DNA of 55,604 bases from UMGS1613 sp963616135 (GCA_963616135.1 CAVEJT010000002.1:1-55604); one strand, 5' to 3'. Shown: positions 16,597 to 27,045, numbered from the stretch's first letter. The notes: generated by a model not told the origin, from the letters alone. A program made the numbers and translations.

Positions 16597-18693
16597 ATGA
16601 TGAGTGTATTAGAATACGCACAAGATGTAAACAAAACCTTAAAAGAAATATTAGATTTATGTAAAAAATTAAATATATCAGTTTCAAATGAAGATGATAT
16701 GTTAGATGAAGAAGCTATTACAGAACTTGATGGAGTTATTTCTTCTTTAGAAGAAGAAATGGATTTAGAATATGAAGAAGAATTAATAGAAAAAGAAAAT
16801 AAAAAACAAGAAAATATATCAAGTGGACCAAAGCAAAAGAAACAAAATCAAGCAATAAATAAAGCTAAAATTAATAAAAAAGAATTAGCTAAAAAGAAAA
16901 AAGAAATGTATAAAAACAAAGAAAAACTTATAAGTAACGGACCAGTACAAAATTCAAATGTAGTAACTTATAAGGAAGGTATGACTATTGGAGATTTAGC
17001 AAAAGAGTTAAATGTTTCATCAGGAGAACTTGTAAAAAAATTATTTATGTTAGGTATACTTGCTACTGTAAATAATAAAGTTGATTTTGATAATGCAGAA
17101 TTGTTAGTATCAGAATATGGTAAAGAATTACAGAAAGAACAAATAATAGATGAAACTAAATTTGAAGAATTTGATATTCAAGATAATGAAGAAGATTTAG
17201 TTAAAAGACCTCCAGTAGTTACTATTATGGGACATGTTGATCATGGTAAAACTACTTTATTAGATACAATCAGAAAAACAAGTGTTGCAGAAGGAGAAGC
17301 TGGAGGTATTACACAGGCTATAAGTGCTTATCAAGTTAAAGTAAAAGGTGAATATATAACATTTATAGATACACCAGGACATGCAGCCTTTACAGAAATG
17401 AGAGCACGTGGAGCTTCTATTACTGATATAGTTATTATAATAGTAGCTGCAGATGATGGAGTTATGCCACAAACAAAAGAAGCAATAGACCATGCAAAAG
17501 CAGCAGGCGTTCCAATTATTGTAGCTATAAATAAAATAGATAAATCTGGAGCTAATGTAGAACGTGTAATGAGTGAACTTGCTGAATATGATCTTACTCC
17601 AGATACTTGGGGTGGAGATACAATATATTCACAAATAAGTGCTAAAAATGGAACAGGAATAGAAGAATTATTAGACAATATATTATTGGTATCAGAAATG
17701 GAAGGATATAAAGCAAATCCATCTCGTTATGCAAGTGGTAGTGTAGTTGAATCTAGACTTGATAAACAAGTAGGTCCTATAGTTACAATACTTGTACAAA
17801 ATGGTACATTAAGACTTGGAGATCCTATAGTAGTAGGTACAAGTTATGGTAAAGTAAGAACACTTAAAAATGATAAAGGTGAGGAAATTACAGAAGCTTA
17901 TCCAAGTCAGCCAGTAGAAATTACAGGACTTAATAATACACCAAGTGCTGGAGATAAATTTATGGCCTTTGAAACAGAAAAACAAGCTAGAAGTATAGGA
18001 GAAGCTAGAAAAGAAGAAGAACACTTAAAACATAATGCAAAAAGTGCAGTATCCTTAGAAGATATATTTGCTAAAATACAAGAAGGTGTAAAAGAAATTA
18101 ACGTAATTGTAAAGGCAGATGTAAATGGATCTAGTGAAGCTGTAAAAAATTCTTTAGAAAAAATTGAGGTAGAAGGTGTTAAAGTAAAAGTACTTAGAAG
18201 TAGCGTAGGAGCTATTACCGAAAGTGATATAGTACTTGCTAATGCATCTAATGCTATAATAATTGGATTTAATATAAGACCAAATAATACTATAAAAGAT
18301 TATGCAAAAGAAAAAGGCGTAGAAATTAGACTTTACGATATAATTTATAAAGCGGTAGAAGACATGGAAGCAGCAATGAAAGGTATGTTAGATCCAGAAT
18401 ATGAAGAAAAAGTAATTGGTAGTGCGGAAGTAAGACAATTATTTAAATTTTCTAAAGTAGGAACAATAGCAGGTAGTTATGTCTTAGATGGGGTAATTAA
18501 ATCAAATTCAAAAGTACGTATAATAAGAGATAGTGTTGTTATATATGATGGTGAAATTAATTCTATTCAAAGAGAAAAAGATAGTGCAAAAGAAGTTAAA
18601 AAAGGCTTAGAATGTGGTATAACAATCAATAACTTTAATGATATTAAAGTAGGAGATGTTATAGAGGCCTATGAAATGGTAGAGAAAAAATAA
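16597..18693 (+). CDS. infB: Translation initiation factor IF-2
   Basis: 698 aa. A lysine- and glutamate-rich N-terminal linker, an IF2-N helix (IGDLAKELNVSSGELVKKL), then the GTPase domain with G1 GHVDHGKTT (about 212-220), G3 DTPGH and G4 NKID, then EF-Tu-like domain 2, domain 3 and the fMet-tRNA-binding C-terminal domain. The first ATG follows GAAAGAGGTG; a second ATG is directly adjacent. Its TAA shares one base with the rbfA ATG. Confidence 0.97.
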   Translation: MMSVLEYAQDVNKTLKEILDLCKKLNISVSNEDDMLDEEAITELDGVISSLEEEMDLEYEEELIEKENKKQENISSGPKQKKQNQAINKAKINKKELAKKKKEMYKNKEKLISNGPVQNSNVVTYKEGMTIGDLAKELNVSSGELVKKLFMLGILATVNNKVDFDNAELLVSEYGKELQKEQIIDETKFEEFDIQDNEEDLVKRPPVVTIMGHVDHGKTTLLDTIRKTSVAEGEAGGITQAISAYQVKVKGEYITFIDTPGHAAFTEMRARGASITDIVIIIVAADDGVMPQTKEAIDHAKAAGVPIIVAINKIDKSGANVERVMSELAEYDLTPDTWGGDTIYSQISAKNGTGIEELLDNILLVSEMEGYKANPSRYASGSVVESRLDKQVGPIVTILVQNGTLRLGDPIVVGTSYGKVRTLKNDKGEEITEAYPSQPVEITGLNNTPSAGDKFMAFETEKQARSIGEARKEEEHLKHNAKSAVSLEDIFAKIQEGVKEINVIVKADVNGSSEAVKNSLEKIEVEGVKVKVLRSSVGAITESDIVLANASNAIIIGFNIRPNNTIKDYAKEKGVEIRLYDIIYKAVEDMEAAMKGMLDPEYEEKVIGSAEVRQLFKFSKVGTIAGSYVLDGVIKSNSKVRIIRDSVVIYDGEINSIQREKDSAKEVKKGLECGITINNFNDIKVGDVIEAYEMVEKK

Positions 18694-19028
18694 TGTCAGT
18701 AAAGAATGAAAGAATAAATAGTAATATTTTAAAAGAGTTGAGTTATATAATAGCAAACGAAGTAAAAAATCCTAATATAAAATTTGTAACAATAACAGCT
18801 GTTGATGTTACAAGTGATTTGAGTTATGCTAAGATATATTTCACAACATTAGATGATAAAATAGAGACATTAAGGGCTCTTAAGAGTGCAAAAGGTTATA
18901 TAAGAAAAGCACTTGCTGACAGAGTAGAATTAAGACATATTCCTGAATTAGAATTTATTTATGATGAATCTATAGAATATGGAAAACATATAGAAGATAA
19001 AATAAAAGAAATACATGAAAAAAAATAA
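18693..19028 (+). CDS. rbfA: Ribosome-binding factor A
   Basis: 111 aa with a KH-like fold: ILKELSYIIANEVKNP, VTITAVDVTSDLSYAKIYF, RKALADRVELRHIPELEFIYDES, all conserved. It acts in late 30S maturation near the 16S 5' end. Last gene of the rimP operon; translationally coupled to infB by a TAATG overlap, and ended by a strong terminator. Confidence 0.96.
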   Translation: MSVKNERINSNILKELSYIIANEVKNPNIKFVTITAVDVTSDLSYAKIYFTTLDDKIETLRALKSAKGYIRKALADRVELRHIPELEFIYDESIEYGKHIEDKIKEIHEKK

Positions 19029-19065
19029 AAAGAATCACACTTCATTGCTGAGTGTGATTCTTTTT
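19027..19065 (+). terminator. Strong bidirectional terminator
   Basis: 15-bp perfect stem: AAAAAGAATCACACT (19027-19041) with AGTGTGATTCTTTTT (19051-19065), 9-nt loop. Confidence 0.95.
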
Positions 19066-19953
19066 CTAGTTTTGATTTGCTTCTATGTAAATATTTTTAT
19101 CATAATTGTGTTCTACTTGATCCAATGAAAGTAATTGTTCTGTGGATATCATGAAGAAATTATGTATTAAATATTGCTTGCCATCACTAGCAATCGGATC
19201 ATCCCAAGTAGCATCTAAGTGATACCAAACCCCATCTAAATTAATCAAATTCCATATATGGTTTTCTGAGGTTATCTTATAATTAATAATTCCTAATCTA
19301 TCAAGATATATCGCCATGATATCACTATAACCACCACAAATAGATTTACCAGTAGTTATTAAATTATAGGCAGTATATGAATTTAAAGTGTTTGCTTCAT
19401 CATATACTGTGTTATTTATAACAAAATCATGAAATACTTTTATTTTATCATAATTGCTCATAGAGTCATTTAAATTATTAGCTATAAAAGTATCAATATA
19501 TTTATTAATAAATGTAATTTCACCATTATTATAAACTTTTTTAATTTTTACAGTAATTTTGTTGTTTTTATCAACATCAATATTTATGCTGGAGAATGAA
19601 TTATATGGATGAACAAAATTATTGATGTTAGCTATAGTAATTTGCTCATCTATAAGCTTTTTTACATCAGCAGTACAACCATCATACTTACACGTGAAAG
19701 AATAACAATCATCACCACTATTTATAATACTATAGAACATATTTAATATTTCTTGATAATTATTAACCGAATTTGAATCAATGTTTTGAACAAAAGCAAA
19801 ATCATTTTTTAGATAATACTCATTATATGTTAATACCTTGTTACTTCCTTTATAAATAATTTCATCATTTATAAAACCAGAAATGTTATCTCTAAAAAAA
19901 TATACAACTATTAGTATTGAAAACAAAAAAAATATTTTAAAAAGGTCTTTCAT
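19066..19953 (-). CDS. Membrane-anchored transglutaminase-like cysteine protease
   Basis: 295 aa from the ATG at 19953. An N-terminal membrane anchor or uncleaved signal (about residues 4-20), then a transglutaminase-core domain with Cys206 (SICGGYSD), His232 (ENHIWNL) and Asp247 (HLDATWDD), the papain-like triad. Such extracellular proteins usually act as proteases or cell-wall enzymes, not true cross-linkers. Three cysteines near residues 83-93 may form disulfides. The start is set by GGTGAT at 19962-19957; extended -10 TGtTATAAT (TATAAT at 19975-19970) lies 16 nt upstream. Confidence 0.85.
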   Translation of the reverse strand: MKDLFKIFFLFSILIVVYFFRDNISGFINDEIIYKGSNKVLTYNEYYLKNDFAFVQNIDSNSVNNYQEILNMFYSIINSGDDCYSFTCKYDGCTADVKKLIDEQITIANINNFVHPYNSFSSINIDVDKNNKITVKIKKVYNNGEITFINKYIDTFIANNLNDSMSNYDKIKVFHDFVINNTVYDEANTLNSYTAYNLITTGKSICGGYSDIMAIYLDRLGIINYKITSENHIWNLINLDGVWYHLDATWDDPIASDGKQYLIHNFFMISTEQLLSLDQVEHNYDKNIYIEANQN

Positions 19954-20039
19954 AGTATCACCTAACATAATTATAACATACAGTAAAAATTTATGCCACC
20001 AAAAAACATTAACTTATAAAATATTTTAAGTAATATTAA

Positions 20040-20068
20040 AATAAAAATAAAAAGGAGTGAATTACTCC
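20040..20068 (-). terminator. Intrinsic terminator of rpsT
   Basis: Read on the minus strand, GGAGT (20068-20064) pairs with ACTCC (20058-20054), followed by a T-rich tract. The hairpin overlaps the rpsT stop codon. Confidence 0.7.
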
Positions 20069-20325
20069 ATAGAATTAACTTTTTTACTTAATCTAGATTT
20101 GTTTCTAGCACTTGTGTTTTTAGAAGTTACTCCTTTTTGAGTAGCTTTATCTATAGCTTTTATAGCAGTTTTTAATTTATCGTTAGCTTTTTCTTTATCT
20201 TTAGAAGCAACAGCTCTTTCTACATTTTTAATAGCTGTTTTCATACTAGCAGTAAATTCATTATTAACTTTTTCTTTTTTTACATTCACTAAAACTCTTT
20301 TTTTAGCATTCTTTAAATTTGGCAT
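20062..20325 (-). CDS. rpsT: 30S ribosomal protein S20
   Basis: 87 aa, lysine-rich, all-helical. The MPNLKNAKKRV start and the KAIDKATQKGVTSKNTSARNKSRLSKKV region are typical S20. It binds 16S rRNA in the body of the 30S subunit. GGAGGTGA Shine-Dalgarno upstream. The divergent pairing with gpr is also seen in Bacillus and relatives. Confidence 0.97.
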   Translation of the reverse strand: MPNLKNAKKRVLVNVKKEKVNNEFTASMKTAIKNVERAVASKDKEKANDKLKTAIKAIDKATQKGVTSKNTSARNKSRLSKKVNSME

Positions 20326-20354
20326 AAATTCACCTCCAAGTCACATATACACAT

Positions 20355-20383
20355 ATTTTAACAAAAAATTGTAAAAAATGCAA
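20355..20383 (-). promoter_or_regulatory. Promoter for rpsT
   Basis: On the minus strand: TTGCAT (20383-20378), 17-nt spacer, extended -10 TGtTAAAAT (TAAAAT 20360-20355). Confidence 0.65.
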
Positions 20384-20423
20384 TAAAATAAAGAAATTTG
20401 TTAAAAATAATAGTGGTGATTGT

Positions 20424-21443
20424 ATGAATAAAGAAGTAGATTTAGAAAAATATCAATTAAGAACAGATTTAGCTATAGATGAGGTAGAGGAAAAAGAGTC
20501 TTTAAAAGGTGTTAAATGTAAAGTAAAGAGCATTGATAATATTAAAGTTACTGATGTTACATTAAGTGAAAAAAATGAGTTAAATAGAAAAAAAGGTAAA
20601 TATATAACATTAGAATTTGAAGATGTTACAGATAGTGATAATAAAGAAAAAGTAACAAGTGTTTTAACTAATACATTAAAAAGAATATTAAAAGTAAAAA
20701 AGGAATCTTTAGGACTTGTTGTAGGGCTTGGTAATGATAAATCTACTCCTGATTCATTAGGACCACTTGTAATAAACAATATAGTAGTGACAAATCATAT
20801 TTATTTATTAGATAATTTAAGTGAAGGTTATAATAGAGTGGCTGCTATAAATCCAGGAGTAATGGGGCAGACAGGTATAGAGACTAGTGATATAATAGAA
20901 TCCATTGTAAACAAAATAAAACCAGATTATTTAGTAGTAATAGATTCACTTGCAAGTAAATCAATAGAGCGATTAAATAAAACCATTCAAATAACAGATA
21001 CTGGGATACACCCAGGAAGCGGTATAGGTAATAAAAGAAAAGAAATAAGTTTAGATACAATAGGAATACCAGTTTACGCAATAGGAGTTCCAACTGTTGT
21101 GGATGCTACTGTAATAGTAAGAGACACAATAAACTTTATATATAAAAATTATGCATTTAATAAGGAATATATGAAAGATCCAAAAAGTAAACTTACATTT
21201 AATAATGTAAATTATTTGAATAAAGAAATAATAGAAAATATAGATGATAAAAAAGCATTACTTGGATTAATTGGGACATTAAATCAAGATGAGCTTGAAA
21301 GATTAATATACGAAGTATTAAATCCCATTGGTTATAATTTAATGGTTACTCCAAAAGAAATAGACTTTGTAATTGATAAGCTATCTTTAATTATTGCAAA
21401 TTCAATAAATAAAACAATTAATAATATTGACAAAATAAAATAA
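20424..21443 (+). CDS. gpr: Germination protease GPR
   Basis: 339 aa. GPR degrades small acid-soluble spore proteins (SASPs) at germination and is made as a zymogen in the forespore. Family motifs: LRTDLAID near the N-terminus (the processing region), VVGLGNDKSTPDSLGP, AINPGVMGQTGIET, VIDSLASKS, TGIHPGSGIGNKRKE and GVPTVVDA. No SASP gene is in the window. The start ATG follows GTGGTGAT. A sigma-F or sigma-G promoter is expected, but I could not find a convincing match between 20361 and 20412. Confidence 0.95.
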   Translation: MNKEVDLEKYQLRTDLAIDEVEEKESLKGVKCKVKSIDNIKVTDVTLSEKNELNRKKGKYITLEFEDVTDSDNKEKVTSVLTNTLKRILKVKKESLGLVVGLGNDKSTPDSLGPLVINNIVVTNHIYLLDNLSEGYNRVAAINPGVMGQTGIETSDIIESIVNKIKPDYLVVIDSLASKSIERLNKTIQITDTGIHPGSGIGNKRKEISLDTIGIPVYAIGVPTVVDATVIVRDTINFIYKNYAFNKEYMKDPKSKLTFNNVNYLNKEIIENIDDKKALLGLIGTLNQDELERLIYEVLNPIGYNLMVTPKEIDFVIDKLSLIIANSINKTINNIDKIK

Positions 21444-21456
21444 ATTGTGCTATACT
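21427..21456 (+). promoter_or_regulatory. Promoter of the first pilin-like gene
   Basis: TTGACA (21427-21432) inside the last codons of gpr, 18-nt spacer, extended -10 TGcTATACT (TATACT 21451-21456). Confidence 0.75.
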
Positions 21457-21487
21457 ACTATTGTAGAAAAGGTAAGGTGGTGAGAGT

Positions 21488-21895
21488 ATGAGAAATAAGA
21501 AAGGTTTTACTTTAATAGAGTTATTAGCTGTAATCGTTATTTTAGCAATCATTGCATTAATCGCAACTCCAATAGTATTAGGTATAATAGAAAATGCAAG
21601 AAATAATGCCAAAAATCGTAGTGCAGAACTTGTAATTCAATCTGTTGAATTAGCTTATAGTACGGCATTTATGGAAAATAATGGTAAAGCACCTGCTATA
21701 GCAGATGTACAAAAAGCATTCAAAATGGATAAAGCTAATTGGAAAGTAGAAGATAGTAAAATGACTATAACTACTGACGATGGTGTTACATGTACAGTAG
21801 CTACTACAAATAATAATTTAGTAGTTACTTGTGATGCTAAAGATAGTAATGGTAATAATTATAAAACTTCAACATCAATGGAATTAGCTCAATAG
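21488..21895 (+). CDS. Type IV pilin-like (prepilin) protein
   Basis: 135 aa. Prepilin signature KKG-FTLIE, with cleavage expected after Gly6, Glu11 at position 5 of the mature protein, and a hydrophobic N-terminal helix to about residue 34. The globular part is small, with two cysteines (C102, C115) likely to form the C-terminal disulfide loop of pilins. The N-terminal helix is nearly identical to that of the pilin-like gene at 42489. No pilus ATPase, platform protein or prepilin peptidase is in the window. Its own promoter lies at 21427-21456 and a terminator at 21926-21948. Confidence 0.88.
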   Translation: MRNKKGFTLIELLAVIVILAIIALIATPIVLGIIENARNNAKNRSAELVIQSVELAYSTAFMENNGKAPAIADVQKAFKMDKANWKVEDSKMTITTDDGVTCTVATTNNNLVVTCDAKDSNGNNYKTSTSMELAQ

Positions 21896-21925
21896 TCTTA
21901 TAGTTAGAATTAGCACTATTTAAAG

Positions 21926-21948
21926 AGTTTGATTAATTCAAACTTTTT
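21926..21948 (+). terminator. Intrinsic terminator
   Basis: AGTTTGA (21926-21932) pairs with TCAAACT (21938-21944), then T. Confidence 0.75.
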
Positions 21949-21998
21949 ATTTTGTAAAAATTATGGTATAATATCAACATTGAAAGAGGGGAGATAGT

Positions 21999-23312
21999 AT
22001 GAGAAAACCAGTAGTTGCCCTTGTAGGAAGACCTAATGTAGGAAAAAGTACAATATTTAATAAGTTAGTAGGAAGAAAAATATCTATAATAGAAGATACT
22101 CCAGGTATAACACGAGATAGAGTATATGGAAATGTTTCTTATTACAACTATAAATTTCACCTTATAGATACAGGTGGTATTGAAAGTGGAGTAGCTGACT
22201 TTAATAATGAAATAAAAATGCAAGCAAGTCTTGCTATAGATGAAGCTGATATTGTTGTATTTGTAGTAGATGGTAAGGAAGGCTTAACTAGTGATGACTT
22301 CTTAGTTCGTGATATGCTTATGAAAGTAAGTGATAAAGTAATAGTTGCTATAAATAAATGTGATAGTAAAAAAATTAAGGAAACAGAATACGAGTTTTAT
22401 GAATTAGGATTTGATAAACTTGTTAAAGTAAGTGGAGAGCAAGGTGATGGAATAAGTGATCTATTAGATATTATTACATCTAATTTTCCTAAATTTGAAG
22501 AAGATGAAGATGATACTAAAGTAAAATTTTCTATAATAGGAAGACCAAATGTAGGTAAGAGTAGTTTAGTAAATGCATTACTTAATGAAGATAGGGTAAT
22601 AGTGTCAAATATAGCTGGAACTACTAGAGATGCTATAGATACAGAATTTAATTATAATAATGAAAAATATGTAGTTATAGATACAGCTGGTATGAGAAAA
22701 AGAGGTAAAGTATACGAAAATGTTGAGAAATATAGTTTACTTAGAAGTTTAAAAGCTATAGATAGATCTGATGTATGTGTTATTGTTATTAATGCAGAAG
22801 AAGGTATTATAGAACATGATAAACATATAGCAGGGTATGCTATAGATGCTGGTAAAGCAGTTGTTATAGTTGTAAATAAATGGGATTTAATAGAAGATAA
22901 AGACATGGCTATTAAAAAGTGGAAACAAGATGTTGAAGCTAATTTTGCTTTTATGGATTATGCTAAGGTAGTATTTTTAAGTGCTAAAACAAAGAAAAGA
23001 ATACATACATTAATGCCAGAAATATTACAAGCTTATGAAAATAGTAAAAAAGAGATAAAAACTAGTGTTTTAAATAAAGTTATAATGGATGCTTATGAGT
23101 TGAATATACCACCTAGTTATAAGGGAAAAAGGCTTAAAATTTATTTTACATCTCAGGTAAAAAGTGCTCCTCCAACATTTAATATTCAAGTAAATAGTAA
23201 AGGTTTAGTACATTTTTCTTATAAAAGATATTTAGAAAATAAAATAAGAGAAGCTTTTGATTTTAGTGGAACACCAATTGTAATTAATTTTAAGAGTAAA
23301 GGAGAACAATAA
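21999..23312 (+). CDS. der: Ribosome-associated GTPase Der (EngA)
   Basis: 437 aa with two tandem GTPase domains. Domain 1: GRPNVGKST near residue 10, DTGG, NKCD. Domain 2: GRPNVGKSS near residue 180, DTAGMRKRGK, NKWD. A C-terminal KH-like domain follows (LKIYFTSQVKSAPPTF, YLENKIREAFDFSGTPI). Der is essential for 50S assembly. Extended -10 TGgTATAAT (TATAAT 21967-21972) and an AAAGAGGGGAG Shine-Dalgarno precede the ATG. Confidence 0.97.
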   Translation: MRKPVVALVGRPNVGKSTIFNKLVGRKISIIEDTPGITRDRVYGNVSYYNYKFHLIDTGGIESGVADFNNEIKMQASLAIDEADIVVFVVDGKEGLTSDDFLVRDMLMKVSDKVIVAINKCDSKKIKETEYEFYELGFDKLVKVSGEQGDGISDLLDIITSNFPKFEEDEDDTKVKFSIIGRPNVGKSSLVNALLNEDRVIVSNIAGTTRDAIDTEFNYNNEKYVVIDTAGMRKRGKVYENVEKYSLLRSLKAIDRSDVCVIVINAEEGIIEHDKHIAGYAIDAGKAVVIVVNKWDLIEDKDMAIKKWKQDVEANFAFMDYAKVVFLSAKTKKRIHTLMPEILQAYENSKKEIKTSVLNKVIMDAYELNIPPSYKGKRLKIYFTSQVKSAPPTFNIQVNSKGLVHFSYKRYLENKIREAFDFSGTPIVINFKSKGEQ

Positions 23313-23327
23313 TTGTTTTCTTTTTTT
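23302..23327 (+). terminator. Intrinsic terminator of der
   Basis: GAGAACAA (23302-23309) pairs with TTGTTTTC (23313-23320, one G-T pair), then seven T. It overlaps the stop codon. Confidence 0.7.
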
Positions 23328-23356
23328 ATTTATGATAAAATTATAGTGGTGATGAT

Positions 23357-24655
23357 ATGAAAAATATTGATACAAAAAAGGTATTAACGATTTTTACGCT
23401 TTGTATATTATTAGTAATACCATTTATTAGAATATTATCTTTTTATTTGCAATATTACAATGTAATAAACAATTATGATTCTATAAATATAGCTATAATA
23501 TTATATATAAGTATACCTTTTTTATTGTACACTTATGTATATAATATAATAAAAACAAAAAAATTAAATTACTATGATTATATATTCTTTTTGTTTATTT
23601 TAATAGGAATTTTAGTATGCATGTTTTCTATAAATAAAAATATATCAATATTTGGTAAAAATTATAGACATGGTGGTTTTTTAACTTTGTTTACATACTT
23701 TTTGTTAGTCGTAAATTGGATTAGATATGGAAATAAATTAGATATCTCTAGATTTATTAAACTTTTAATAATTATTTCAGTAATAAATTCAATATATGCT
23801 TTATTTCAAATTTACACTCCTTTTAATTTTATAATTAAATATTCATTAGATATTAATATGGCATGTGGTATACTTGGAAACCCTAATTTCTTTGGAAGTT
23901 ATATAGTAACTGTTTTAAGTATAGTTACTTATGAATATTTAATTGAAAATAAAAAAACTATAAGTTTAATTATTTTATTTTTTATTTCTTTAGTAAATTG
24001 TCAATCTACAGGACCTTTTTTAACTTATATACTTGTTTATATATTAATATTGATTTTGTGTTTAAAGAAAATAAATGTAAAAAAATATTTAATATTACTA
24101 CTTATTTTAATTGTTACTTGTGTTATGACACTTATTCTAAATTATTTATTAACTGATGTTTTTAAGGTTAATTTTAAAAATAATTCTACATTTAGATGTG
24201 AAATATGTGACATTAAAAGAAACAGTAAAACTATAGATAATGGGAGAATTGACATATGGAAAAACACTTTAAAAATAGTTAAAAAACATCCAATACTTGG
24301 TGTAGGATATGATAATTTATATTTGGCTTATCCTAATAAATCAAAAGAATCAGTAGTATTTTCTATAACTAATAGTTCTGTAAAGAAAAAAGATTCAAGA
24401 GGAGCTGTTATAGTTGATAATGCTCATAATATGTATTTAAATTCACTTGTATCTGGTGGAATGTTGGGTGTAATACCTTTTATAATTTTGCTTGCTATAA
24501 CATTGTTTAAGGGATTAAAACAAAAAGACAAAACTTTATTTTTTGCTTTCCTTGCATTTTCTATTCAAGGATTTGCTAATATAAATATGCTTACAACCAC
24601 ACCTATCTATTTTATAATAATTGGTTTTATTTTATCTCTGGAGTGTCAAAATTAA
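23357..24655 (+). CDS. O-antigen ligase/polymerase-like membrane protein
   Basis: 432 aa with about 10-12 membrane helices and one larger extracellular loop (about 270-355). The loop and the next helix hold ILGVGYDNLYLAYP and DNAHNMYLNSLVSGGMLGVIPF, the wzy_C/O-antigen ligase pattern with the conserved His. In Gram-positive bacteria these proteins polymerise or ligate surface glycans. No other glycan genes lie nearby, so the substrate is open. Minimal promoter: TGaTAAAAT (TAAAAT 23336-23341), GGTGAT 23348-23353. Confidence 0.82.
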   Translation: MKNIDTKKVLTIFTLCILLVIPFIRILSFYLQYYNVINNYDSINIAIILYISIPFLLYTYVYNIIKTKKLNYYDYIFFLFILIGILVCMFSINKNISIFGKNYRHGGFLTLFTYFLLVVNWIRYGNKLDISRFIKLLIIISVINSIYALFQIYTPFNFIIKYSLDINMACGILGNPNFFGSYIVTVLSIVTYEYLIENKKTISLIILFFISLVNCQSTGPFLTYILVYILILILCLKKINVKKYLILLLILIVTCVMTLILNYLLTDVFKVNFKNNSTFRCEICDIKRNSKTIDNGRIDIWKNTLKIVKKHPILGVGYDNLYLAYPNKSKESVVFSITNSSVKKKDSRGAVIVDNAHNMYLNSLVSGGMLGVIPFIILLAITLFKGLKQKDKTLFFAFLAFSIQGFANINMLTTTPIYFIIIGFILSLECQN

Positions 24656-24689
24656 ATATTAAACATAAACTATTGTAGGAGGTTTTTTG

Positions 24690-24932
24690 ATGGGATTTTC
24701 AGATTCTTTCTTTAATAGGGTAGAGAAAAAAACTAATGTAGATAAAGATACTATTCTTGATTTAGCTAAAAAACTACAACAAAATGATTTGAAAAACGAA
24801 GGGACATTAAGGGAAGTTATTCAAACATTAAGTAAAATGACTGGTAGAGATGTATCAAAAGAACAAGAAGATAAAATAATTAAAACAGTTGTAAATGATA
24901 ATGTTCCTAAGGATATAGATAAGTTAATTTAA
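24690..24932 (+). CDS. spoVIF: Stage VI sporulation protein F
   Basis: 80 aa. It matches the SpoVIF family over its whole length: FFNRVEKKTNVDKDTILDLAKKLQ, TLREVIQTLSKMTGRDVSKEQEDKIIKTVVNDNVPKD. In Bacillus SpoVIF is a mother-cell protein needed for coat assembly. The start ATG 24690 follows TAGGAGG (24676-24682); the upstream TTG at 24687 is less likely. CATAAACTA at 24664-24672 fits the sigma-K -10 pattern CATANNNTA, although the -35 side is not convincing. Confidence 0.88.
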   Translation: MGFSDSFFNRVEKKTNVDKDTILDLAKKLQQNDLKNEGTLREVIQTLSKMTGRDVSKEQEDKIIKTVVNDNVPKDIDKLI

Positions 24933-24946
24933 TTAACTTTTTTTTT
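24921..24946 (+). terminator. Intrinsic terminator of spoVIF
   Basis: AAGTTAAT (24921-24928) pairs with ATTAACTT (24932-24939), followed by a run of T to 24946. Confidence 0.8.
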
Positions 24947-24977
24947 GTAATATGTTATAATTAACATAGGTGATTTG

Positions 24978-25967
<990 letters not shown>

Positions 25968-25979
25968 ATTGGTGATAGT

Positions 25980-27035
25980 ATGGATAAAATAGAAGCAAAT
26001 CAAGGTTTACCATATAAATTAATAAAAAATAGATTTTTCCATAATCAACAATATAAAGATTTATTATATATAGTAAATAAAAATATACCAGGTATAAAAT
26101 CTGATGAAGTAATAGAAATGTTTAAAAATTTAAATACTACTGGATGCTCATGTGCTATGCTTGCTAATTCTTTAGTAGATCAAATTTATAAAAATGATGA
26201 AGATTTTAAAAATGTATTTGGTTTTTCTTGCTTAACAAAAGGTAAAATTGATTGTAATAAATTAATGGTAGATATATTTTCTAAATTATATAAGATAATG
26301 AAAATAAAATTTGTAGAATATCAAAATTATAAATTTAATAGTTTAAAAGAAGCACAAGAGAGTCTTTTAGGTAGCAAATATATAGATGATTCGAGTGCTA
26401 CACTTGATTTATTTAACAATGGATTTGTCGCAAACGGTACTTTAAATAATCAACTTTTATTTAAGAGTAAAATACCGACAGTAACTGAATATGTAGGAGA
26501 TGTTGGTAAAATAGCTAAAGAAAAATTTGGTATTGATTGGATTAATTCTATAGATCAATTAAAAAAACTTTGTACTAATAAAAACATAGAAATGGAATGT
26601 AAAGATGTAAATATATATGAGAAATTGACTGGATTAGGTACAAATAATTTTAATTTTTGGAGTAATTACTATTTAAGTCAATATAATATAAATATAGGAT
26701 TAGTTAATGAACAAATATCGGTTAGAGATTTTAATAATGATTATAAATCATTTATGGATTATATAAACAATTTAAATGTAAGTGGATATTCTATTAGTAT
26801 TTCATCACCACCTAATGGTGAAGCATATATGCATACAAAAAAAAGTTTATCATGGAGTAAAATATCTATTCATAATGCCGGACATATAATGTTATTTAAA
26901 AGATTTGATGAAAATCAAGATATAATAGTTTCGTCTTATGGAGAAGAGTATATTATTCCCAAAGAATATTTTAATGTTTTAGAATTTAGAAAGATAAAAA
27001 CAATAGATCAAGATTCAAAAGAAAAAAGTAGATAA
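25980..27035 (+). CDS. Unknown protein with a possible papain-like cysteine-peptidase fold
   Basis: 351 aa, not recognised as a named family. Three segments look like a cysteine-peptidase triad: TTGCSCAMLANSL (about 53-65, Cys56 or Cys58), HNAGHIMLFKRF (about 300, histidine) and IIVSSYGEEYIIP (about 316), like the Asn/Asp-x-Trp-Gly turn of papain-type enzymes. No signal peptide, so it is either cytosolic or exported by another route. Starts 12 nt after dusB behind GGTGAT and is followed by one more unknown gene with the same spacing. The peptidase idea rests only on these short motifs. Confidence 0.5.
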   Translation: MDKIEANQGLPYKLIKNRFFHNQQYKDLLYIVNKNIPGIKSDEVIEMFKNLNTTGCSCAMLANSLVDQIYKNDEDFKNVFGFSCLTKGKIDCNKLMVDIFSKLYKIMKIKFVEYQNYKFNSLKEAQESLLGSKYIDDSSATLDLFNNGFVANGTLNNQLLFKSKIPTVTEYVGDVGKIAKEKFGIDWINSIDQLKKLCTNKNIEMECKDVNIYEKLTGLGTNNFNFWSNYYLSQYNINIGLVNEQISVRDFNNDYKSFMDYINNLNVSGYSISISSPPNGEAYMHTKKSLSWSKISIHNAGHIMLFKRFDENQDIIVSSYGEEYIIPKEYFNVLEFRKIKTIDQDSKEKSR

Positions 27036-27045
27036 GGTGATAATA

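Noticed and set aside
17260..18024. Several 70-115-codon minus-strand frames inside infB
   Set aside because: They overlap a full-length conserved IF-2, have no Shine-Dalgarno and show shadow composition.
19066..19953. Spore-coat transglutaminase Tgl acting on GerQ
   Set aside because: The protein is a membrane-anchored transglutaminase-core family member, not the short Tgl family.
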